Shown: positions 7,860 to 12,296 of the stretch, piece after piece
Numbering within the stretch: the stretch's first letter is position 1
Layout: the number at the start of each line of letters is the position of its first letter
Assembly (NCBI GenBank): GCA_031285575.1
Contig: JAITVX010000025.1
Coordinates: 1-12,296, forward strand
Source: Bacteroidales bacterium
GTDB lineage: Bacteria; Bacteroidota; Bacteroidia; Bacteroidales; VadinHA17
Reading direction: 5' to 3'
Length of the DNA stretch: 12,296 bases
Made by a program: the position numbers and the translations under genes
The notes under the pieces: model-generated
The model's database searches: none
What the model saw: only the letters and a program-made list of their open reading frames with translations
Told to the model about the DNA's origin: nothing

Positions 7860-7879
7860 ATTTTATAATTGAAATATGC

Positions 7880-7910
7880 CAAATGTAGTATATTGAAACG
7901 AAAAGGCAAA
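7880..7910 (-). promoter_or_regulatory. Bacteroidota-type promoter of comM
   Basis: On the minus strand: TTTG (7907-7910), 19-base spacer, TACATTTG (7880-7887), an exact match to TTTG-N19-TAnnTTTG. The -7 box ends 20 bases before the comM start codon, so the leader is very short. Confidence 0.75.
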
Positions 7911-7994
7911 CCGAAAATACTTTTATGAACATGCAAAGGGTAACGCAAGCCATAAAAGGCATACCAACGGATTAGCTCCACTGCCTTCGCAAAT

Positions 7995-8307
7995 GGCAAT
8001 ACTGCATATTGCCCATAGCTGCAGCCCTGCAGCATACTTGCCGGAGTTCCGGCAACCATGTTGCACCACTGCAGGACACTTGCCGGAGTTCCGGCAACCA
8101 TGTTGCAGCCCTGCAGGGCACTTGCCGGAACTCCGGCAACCATGTTGCAGCCCTGCAGGGCACTTGCCGGAACTCCGGCAACCGTGTTGCAGCCCTGCAG
8201 GGCACTTGCCGGAACTCCGGCAACCATGTTGCACCACTGCAGGACGCTTGCCGGAACTCCGGCAACACTGCCGCAGCCATGCACAATAACTGCCGGACGT
8301 CAGGCAT
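7995..8307. repeat. 42-bp-period tandem array of paired palindromes
   Basis: Six clear units repeat every 42 bases. Each contains palindrome A, TTGCCGGA-(GT or AC)-TCCGGCAA, at 8038-8055, 8080-8097, 8122-8139, 8164-8181, 8206-8223 and 8248-8265. The linker between holds CCATG then palindrome B (GCCCTGCAGGGC in the core, for example 8150-8161). A degenerate unit lies in phase at each edge: GGCAATA-ctgca-TATTGCC (7995-8013) followed by GCTGCAG-cc-CTGCAGC (8018-8033) on the left, and the near-palindrome TGCCGGACGTCAGGCA (8291-8306) on the right. The period equals four turns of B-DNA. The array lies upstream of both divergent promoters, so it is not expected in either mRNA. No spacers of unique sequence exist, so this is not CRISPR. 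Function unknown. Confidence 0.95.
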
Positions 8308-8336
8308 GCAATTTCATTATGATTAACAAAATCGAC

Positions 8337-8413
8337 CTGCGAGGCGCGAAGCGTGGCAAAGCAATCCGGCTTCAGGTGGCTGAGCCTGTCGAAGCACAGC
8401 CGAAGGGGAGTTG
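8337..8413. repeat. Interspersed repeat element, copy 1
   Basis: CTGCGAGGCGCGAAGCGTGG continuing to AAGCAATCC (8337-8369) and then GGTGGCTGAGCCTGTCGAAG (from 8375) resemble short dispersed intergenic elements (the TGCGAGG...GAAGCAATC and GCTGAGCCTGTCGAAGC types) that I know from many bacterial genomes. A related sequence occurs at 12048-12141 in this window (TTGCGAAGGCGAAGCCTGG then AGCAATCC). It contains partial dyads and no coding capacity. Recognition of the family is from memory and not verified by a search. Confidence 0.6.
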
Positions 8414-8490
8414 AAACATCCATATGTCTGTTTCCCGAAAAAGTCTGATATTTTTTACCGGAGCAACAAACAAAAATCAAGCATATTTTA

Positions 8491-8498
8491 TACTTTTG
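8491..8498 (+). promoter_or_regulatory. -7 box of the suf operon promoter
   Basis: TACTTTTG matches TAnnTTTG and lies 79 bases before the sufC ATG. No TTG or TTTG is present 19-21 bases upstream, so the promoter lacks a good -33 box, as is common for promoters that need an activator or are regulated. Confidence 0.5.
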
Positions 8499-8516
8499 CA
8501 ACATTCATGAATGTTG
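8499..8516. promoter_or_regulatory. Perfect 18-bp palindrome at the predicted suf transcription start (putative operator)
   Basis: CAACATTCATGAATGTTG is its own reverse complement over all 18 bases and begins directly after the -7 box, so it would cover the transcription start. Such placement is typical of a repressor-binding site. The sequence does not match the IscR or Fur consensus sites I know; the binding protein is unknown. Confidence 0.55.
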
Positions 8517-8540
8517 AATATTCAGTGCCTGTGCGCACAG
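8515..8540. promoter_or_regulatory. Two further perfect palindromes in the suf leader
   Basis: TGAATATTCA (8515-8524) overlaps the end of the 18-bp palindrome by two bases, and CTGTGCGCACAG (8529-8540) follows four bases later. Both are perfect. They fall in the predicted 5' untranslated region of sufC, and could be additional protein sites. As RNA they have no free loop, so DNA-level binding is more likely than a hairpin. Confidence 0.5.
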
Positions 8541-8577
8541 ATAATTGAATATCTAATTTCGATACAAGTATAAAATA

Positions 8578-9342
8578 ATGCTGGAAATTAATAATCTTAA
8601 AGCCTCAATTGCAGGCAAAACCATTTTAAAAGGCGTCAGTTTAAGCATAAGGCAGGGAGAGGTTCATGCCATAATGGGCCCCAACGGGTCGGGCAAAAGC
8701 ACACTTGCTTCAACGCTGGCAGGACGCGATTTTGTTGAGGTAAGCGAAGGAACAGTGTCGTACATGGGCATGAACCTGCTTGGCATGACGGCGGAAGACC
8801 GCGCAAAGGAGGGGATATTCCTCGGATTTCAGTATCCTATCGAGATTCCGGGAGTTAGCATGGTCAATTTCATGAAAGCAGCCCTTAATGCAAAAAGGAA
8901 ACATCATGGGCTTGAACCTATTTCGGCTTCAGAGTTTCTGCGGATAATGCGTGAAAAGAAGGAACTTGTGGAAATTGACTCGAAACTTGCCAACAGGTCG
9001 GTTAACGAAGGCTTTTCGGGCGGTGAGAAGAAAAAGAACGAAATATTTCAGATGGCCATGCTTGAGCCGAAACTTGCAATACTCGATGAAACCGATTCGG
9101 GGCTCGATATCGATGCACTGCGGATAGTTGCAAACGGCGTAAACAAACTCAAGCGTCCCGACAATTCGTTTATCGTCATAACGCACTACCAGCGGCTTCT
9201 CGACTATATTGTTCCCGACGTGGTGCACGTGCTGTATGACGGGCGGATAGTAAAAACAGCCGGCAGAGAACTGGCCCTCGAACTTGAATCGAAAGGCTAC
9301 GACTGGATTAAAAAGGAAGTGGAAAACAACGAAACGGCATGA
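8578..9342 (+). CDS. sufC: Fe-S cluster assembly ATPase SufC
   Basis: SufC is the ABC-type ATPase of the SufBCD scaffold that builds Fe-S clusters in the cytoplasm; ATP binding drives the rearrangement of SufB-SufD. The 254 residues are the normal length. Walker A GPNGSGKS at 34-41; Q-loop region GFQYPIEIPGVSM at 83-95 (FQYP is typical of SufC); signature FSGGEKKKNEIFQM at 146-159; Walker B LAILDETDSGLDIDAL at 167-182; H-loop His203 (ITHYQRLLDYI). There is no membrane partner, as expected. It is the first gene of the operon, preceded by its own promoter and palindromes, and its TGA overlaps the sufD ATG (ATGA, 9339-9342), which implies translational coupling. sufB is absent upstream. Confidence 0.97.
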   Translation: MLEINNLKASIAGKTILKGVSLSIRQGEVHAIMGPNGSGKSTLASTLAGRDFVEVSEGTVSYMGMNLLGMTAEDRAKEGIFLGFQYPIEIPGVSMVNFMKAALNAKRKHHGLEPISASEFLRIMREKKELVEIDSKLANRSVNEGFSGGEKKKNEIFQMAMLEPKLAILDETDSGLDIDALRIVANGVNKLKRPDNSFIVITHYQRLLDYIVPDVVHVLYDGRIVKTAGRELALELESKGYDWIKKEVENNETA

Positions 9343-10703
9343 ACGCGATATCTGAAGCTGCAGTTACCGAAAAATACCTGAAACTGTACAGAGACAACAT
9401 TGGTAAAATATCCCGAGCGTCGTCGCCTTACGTCAATTCGCTGCGCAAAGACGCCATCGGGAGGTTTAACGAACTGGGAATCCCTTCGCGAAACAGCGAG
9501 GCATATAAATATACCGGCCTCGTTCCTTTCTTCGACCACAACTATGGAAGCTATTTCCTTCCGGCAGCCGACGACTTCCGCAAGGCAGAAAATTTCAGGT
9601 GCGACGTGTCGGATCTCGACGCGCACGGACTGGCGCTTATAAACGGATATTATCCCGCCGTTAACGACAGGCTTAAACAGCTGCCCGGAGGCATTTGGGT
9701 TGGAAGCATTAACGAAGCAGCGCTGAAGTTTCCCGAACTGATTGAGAAACATTACAACAAATATGTCCGTAGCAATGACGACGGACTGGTTCACCTGAAT
9801 ACGGCAATGGTTTCCGACGGCGTATTTGTATATGTTCCCGACGGCGTAAGGATGAACAAGCCAGTTCAGATGGTTAACCTTGTTGATGCCGGCGAAGACA
9901 TGTTCAACCAGCGCCGCAAGCTGATAATTGTGGGCAGAAACGCCGAGCTTTCGCTGATTATATGCGACCATACGCTTGCTCCCAAGAAGTTTCTTACAAA
10001 CGCCGTTACCGAAGTATATGTTGGCGAAAATGCACGTTTCGACATTATCAGAGTACAGAACGAACACAATGCATCGTGCAAAATAACACACACCTTTATA
10101 CATCAGGAGCGAAACAGCGTAACCTCGTCGAACAACATGACGCTTCACGGCGGCCTGGTAAGAAACAACACCTGGCACTACCTCGGAGGCGAACACGCCG
10201 AAACAATGTCGTCGGGGCTGTTCCTGGCCGACAAGTTTCAGCATATCGACAACTGCGTAAGCGTAGAGCACGCTTTTCCCAACTGCACAAGCAATCAGCT
10301 CTTCAAGGGAGCACTCGACGATATGGCCACAGGCGCATTCAACGGACGCATACTGGTGAGGCCACAGGCGCAGGGAACATTTGCCTGGCAGAAGAATAAC
10401 AATATCCTCCTCACAAGCAATGCAAGGATGGACACGAAACCACACCTCGAAATATTTGCCGACGACGTGAAATGCAGCCACGGTGCCACCGTGGGACAGA
10501 TAGACGAAGAAGCAATGTTTTATCTGCGCTCGCGCGGCATCGACAAGCACGAAGCCAGGCAGCTGCTTATGTTCGGCTTTGCGCACGAGGTAATTCAGAA
10601 CATACGGATTGAGCCGCTGCGCGAACGCATGGACAGTCTGGTGATGCAGCGGCTGAGAGGCGAGCTGTCGCGATGTGCAAGTTGCGTTGTAAAATGCGGA
10701 TAA
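9339..10703 (+). CDS. sufD: Fe-S cluster assembly scaffold protein SufD
   Basis: SufD pairs with SufB on the SufC dimer to form the Fe-S scaffold. The 454-residue protein shows the N-terminal helical region (SLRKDAIGRFNELGIPSRNSEAYKYTG shape at about 34-60), a central beta-helix domain, and the conserved C-terminal region DVKCSHGATVGQIDEEAMFY (about 376-395), whose His381 corresponds to the catalytically important SufD histidine. RSRGIDKHEARQLLMFGFAHEV follows. It is assigned to SufD rather than SufB because of its length and because it sits directly between sufC and sufS. The C-terminus carries a C446-x2-C449-x3-C453 tail. Start overlaps sufC by four bases; only one base separates its stop from the sufS ATG. 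Confidence 0.95.
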   Translation: MNAISEAAVTEKYLKLYRDNIGKISRASSPYVNSLRKDAIGRFNELGIPSRNSEAYKYTGLVPFFDHNYGSYFLPAADDFRKAENFRCDVSDLDAHGLALINGYYPAVNDRLKQLPGGIWVGSINEAALKFPELIEKHYNKYVRSNDDGLVHLNTAMVSDGVFVYVPDGVRMNKPVQMVNLVDAGEDMFNQRRKLIIVGRNAELSLIICDHTLAPKKFLTNAVTEVYVGENARFDIIRVQNEHNASCKITHTFIHQERNSVTSSNNMTLHGGLVRNNTWHYLGGEHAETMSSGLFLADKFQHIDNCVSVEHAFPNCTSNQLFKGALDDMATGAFNGRILVRPQAQGTFAWQKNNNILLTSNARMDTKPHLEIFADDVKCSHGATVGQIDEEAMFYLRSRGIDKHEARQLLMFGFAHEVIQNIRIEPLRERMDSLVMQRLRGELSRCASCVVKCG

Positions 10704-10704
10704 C

Positions 10705-11922
10705 ATGAAAAGCATTGAAGAAATACGGTCTGACTTTCCGATTCTGGGAAGCAAAGTTTACGGCAAACCGCTTGTTTACCTCGACAATGGCGCCACCACA
10801 CAGAAACCGCGCTGCGTTATCGACGCAGTAAACGAAGTAACCATGCGCTACAACGGCAACATACACCGGGGCGTTCACTTCCTGAGCGACATGGCATCGG
10901 AAATGTATGAAGCGTCGAGGCAAAAAATTGCATCATTCATCAATGCCCCAAAGAAGGAAGAAATCATCTTCACGTCAGGCGCCACCGGCTCAATCAATAT
11001 GCTGGCCTTTTCATTTGGCGAACGGTTTGTTTCAAAAGGCGACGAAATAATAATAAGCTGCCTCGAGCATCATGCAAACATAGTTCCGTGGCAAATGCTG
11101 TGCGAACGCAAAGGCGCCACGCTGAAAATTATTCCCATAAGCGAAAGCGGCGAAATAATAATGGAAGAATATCATAAACTACTCTCGCCGAAGACCCGGA
11201 TAGTTGCCGTTTCGCATGCCTCGAATGCGCTTGGAGTAATTCTGCCGGTAAGCGATATTATTGCCGCAGCCCATTCAATGAACATTCCCGTGATGATAGA
11301 CGGTTCGCAGGGTATTCAGCACGGCAGCGTTGACGTTCAGAAGCTGAACTGCGACTTCTATCTCTTTTCCGGCCACAAGATATACGGCCCCACCGGAACC
11401 GGAATACTGTACGGCAAGGAAACATGGCTCAACGCCATGCCTCCATACCAGGGCGGCGGCGACATGGTCGATAAAGTTACCTTCGAGAAAACAACCTATA
11501 ATACGCTCCCCTTCAAGTTCGAAGCCGGAACAATGAACTACACCGGAGCAATAGGCCTGGCGACGGCAACAGACTATGTGCTGTCTATTGGCATGGACAG
11601 CATAATGGATATGGAACAGCGCCTGAAACAGTACGCCGCCGAGCGCCTGTCGGCAATAAGAGGGCTGCACCTGTATGGCGACTGCAACGAAAAGATATCG
11701 ACGTTCTCTTTCCTGCTCGATGGCATACACCAGTACGATACCGGCATGATTCTCGACAAAATGGGGATTGCCGTCCGTACAGGTACACACTGCGCCCAGC
11801 CGGTGATGAATTTCTACGGCATTGAAGGCACCGTAAGGGTATCTGCATGTTTCTACAATACGGCAGAAGAAATAGACATACTCGCCGAAGGAATTGAAAA
11901 GGTAAAAGCTATGTTTGCATGA
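10705..11922 (+). CDS. sufS: Cysteine desulfurase SufS
   Basis: SufS is a pyridoxal-phosphate enzyme that takes sulfur from L-cysteine, giving alanine and an enzyme persulfide that feeds SufBCD through a SufE-type carrier (not in this window). The 405 residues match the group II desulfurases. Visible residues: His122 in CLEHHANIVPW, Asp199 in MIDGSQGIQH (pairs with the PLP ring nitrogen), the PLP lysine K225 in FSGHKIYGPTGTGILYGK, and the catalytic Cys363 in RTGTHCAQPVM. THC replaces the HHC found in E. coli SufS. Start ATG lies one base after the sufD stop; translation is presumably coupled. No further suf gene follows; the next 300 bases are non-coding. Confidence 0.96.
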   Translation: MKSIEEIRSDFPILGSKVYGKPLVYLDNGATTQKPRCVIDAVNEVTMRYNGNIHRGVHFLSDMASEMYEASRQKIASFINAPKKEEIIFTSGATGSINMLAFSFGERFVSKGDEIIISCLEHHANIVPWQMLCERKGATLKIIPISESGEIIMEEYHKLLSPKTRIVAVSHASNALGVILPVSDIIAAAHSMNIPVMIDGSQGIQHGSVDVQKLNCDFYLFSGHKIYGPTGTGILYGKETWLNAMPPYQGGGDMVDKVTFEKTTYNTLPFKFEAGTMNYTGAIGLATATDYVLSIGMDSIMDMEQRLKQYAAERLSAIRGLHLYGDCNEKISTFSFLLDGIHQYDTGMILDKMGIAVRTGTHCAQPVMNFYGIEGTVRVSACFYNTAEEIDILAEGIEKVKAMFA

Positions 11923-11994
11923 TACTCGTAACCGGTTGCAAAACTGTTTTTCTGAGAAATGACTGTAATTTATATGGCTCCATATATTTGCCTG

Positions 11995-12023
11995 TTCCAA
12001 AGAAATATTAGACTTCTTTGGAA
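11995..12023 (+). terminator. Ten-base-pair hairpin downstream of sufS, possible terminator
   Basis: TTCCAAAGAA (11995-12004), a 9-base loop, and TTCTTTGGAA (12014-12023) pair perfectly. It starts 73 bases after the sufS stop and is the only strong hairpin before the interspersed element. It is followed by AAAATG, not a T-run, so it does not meet the classic intrinsic-terminator pattern; it could equally be a 3'-end stabilising structure. Confidence 0.4.
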
Positions 12024-12047
12024 AATGTGCAGTATCCGGTATCATCA

Positions 12048-12141
12048 TTGCGAAGGCGAAGCCTGGAGCAATCCATTGGTATGCTTTTTCTGGATAGGCT
12101 TCGCCTAGTTTGTAAACTATGTTGCTTCACTGCGGTCGCAA
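12048..12141. repeat. Interspersed inverted-repeat element, copy 2
   Basis: A 94-base dyad element. TTGCGA (12048-12053) pairs with TCGCAA (12136-12141), AGGCGAAGCCT (12054-12064) pairs perfectly with AGGCTTCGCCT (12096-12106), and AGCAA (12067-12071) has a TTGCT partner (12122-12126). The left arm resembles copy 1 at 8337-8369. It lies between the suf operon and a probable insertion sequence. Confidence 0.7.
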
Positions 12142-12197
12142 AGAACATGGTATGTAAGTTCTATTTTTCGAAGCGGTCTAAGGCCTGTTAACGCAAA

Positions 12198-12229
12198 TTT
12201 GCAGAAATGAGAAATTTTTAGTATTTTTG
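12198..12229 (+). promoter_or_regulatory. Bacteroidota-type promoter of the transposase gene
   Basis: TTTG (12198-12201), a 20-base spacer, and TATTTTTG (12222-12229) match TTTG-N19..21-TAnnTTTG. The -7 box ends four bases before the ATG at 12234, so transcription would start at or inside the start codon, implying a leaderless or very short-leader mRNA. Confidence 0.6.
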
Positions 12230-12233
12230 TATC

Positions 12234-12296
12234 ATGGAGTTAAATTATAGTCAATATCAGCGTATTGCTGATTGTTTTCCGCGTCAGCGCGGTAAT
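12234..12296 (+). CDS. Probable transposase, N-terminal fragment (insertion sequence continues beyond the window)
   Basis: Only 21 codons are present, reading MELNYSQYQRIADCFPRQRG and one further Asn. The pattern (hydrophobic-x-x-x-QY..I....P.QRGN) resembles the start of IS5/IS4-type DDE transposases as I know them from Bacteroidota. The promoter immediately upstream and the nearby dispersed repeat fit an insertion sequence beginning near 12180-12200. The catalytic residues and the right inverted repeat are outside the window, so the family and the exact left end cannot be fixed. Confidence 0.55.
   Translation, partial: MELNYSQYQRIADCFPRQRGN

Larger units (their letters stand above)
7860..8577. 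other. Repeat-rich divergent intergenic region between comM and sufC
   Basis: These 718 bases hold, in order, the comM promoter, about 85 bases without recognisable content, a 42-bp-period palindromic tandem array (7995-8307), a dispersed repeat (8337-8413), and the suf promoter with three palindromes (8491-8540). Long reading frames cross the array in several frames on both strands, which follows from its 42-bp (14-codon) period and lack of stop triplets. They have no start context, no homology I recognise and mutually exclusive frames, so none is called as a gene. Confidence 0.8.
11923..12233. other. Non-coding region after the suf operon
   Basis: The 311 bases contain a 7-bp dyad TATATGG-ct-CCATATA (11971-11986), a 10-bp-stem hairpin (11995-12023), an inverted-repeat element (12048-12141) and the promoter of the transposase gene (12198-12229). 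I see no conserved reading frame on either strand. Confidence 0.6.

Noticed and set aside
7057..7872. 271-codon plus-strand frame opposite comM
   Set aside because: Ser/Thr-rich composition typical of an antisense shadow; comM motifs on the other strand are unambiguous.
7995..8307. CRISPR array
   Set aside because: The intervals between palindromes are themselves near-identical repeats; there are no unique spacers and no cas genes.
7923..8504. Long minus-strand frame through the tandem array (193 codons), and similar frames at 7793-8284, 7972-8307, and plus-strand 7993-8289, 8009-8326 and 8058-8414
   Set aside because: The 42-bp period is 14 codons and has no stop triplets, so several frames on both strands stay open together. 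The frames contradict each other, have low-complexity repetitive products and run on into a dispersed non-coding repeat.
9297..10754. 485-codon open frame on the minus strand opposite sufD
   Set aside because: Covers a gene with clear SufD motifs; the antisense product has no recognisable motif and is a by-product of codon bias on the coding strand.

Overview
The window looks like a chromosomal segment of a Bacteroidota bacterium, probably Bacteroidales-like. Four things point there: protein content (paired PspC-domain proteins around a PadR regulator, a SufC-SufD-SufS cluster); several promoters of the Bacteroidota form TTTG-N19..21-TAnnTTTG (ychF, comM, the pspC operon, the transposase); start codons preceded by A/T-rich sequence with no Shine-Dalgarno; and a predicted signal-peptide cleavage before Gln. 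No species can be named from sequence alone.

Layout. 1-155 is the tail of a cyclophilin-type prolyl isomerase, followed at once by pheS (176-1216, +). ychF (1244-2341, -) converges on pheS and has its own clear promoter. 2442-3518 (-) is an odd two-part protein: an AT-rich N-terminal domain ending in a membrane segment, joined to a GC-richer outer-membrane beta-barrel-like domain. 3840-6320 (+) is a three-gene operon, pspC-like / padR-like / pspC-like, with a recognisable promoter. It ends stop codon against stop codon with comM (6321-7859, -). comM and the suf genes diverge from a 718-bp intergenic region. sufC-sufD-sufS (8578-11922, +) form a tight operon. The right end (11923-12296) holds a hairpin, an inverted-repeat interspersed element and the first 21 codons of a probable transposase.

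Most genes are ordinary housekeeping: tRNA charging (PheS), ribosome-associated NTPase (YchF), natural-transformation helicase (ComM), Fe-S cluster assembly (SufCDS) and envelope-stress-type membrane proteins (PspC/PadR).

The unusual material is between genes. The comM-sufC intergenic region carries a 42-bp-period tandem array (about 7995-8307). Each unit holds two dyad-symmetric elements, the core copies are nearly identical, and the edge copies have diverged in sequence but keep a dyad in phase. Next to it are an interspersed repeat of a type that recurs at about 12.05 kb, and a suf promoter whose predicted start region lies in a perfect 18-bp palindrome followed by two more perfect palindromes. 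The array and the domain fusion at 2442-3518 are the best candidates for something undescribed; no function can be assigned to the array from sequence alone.
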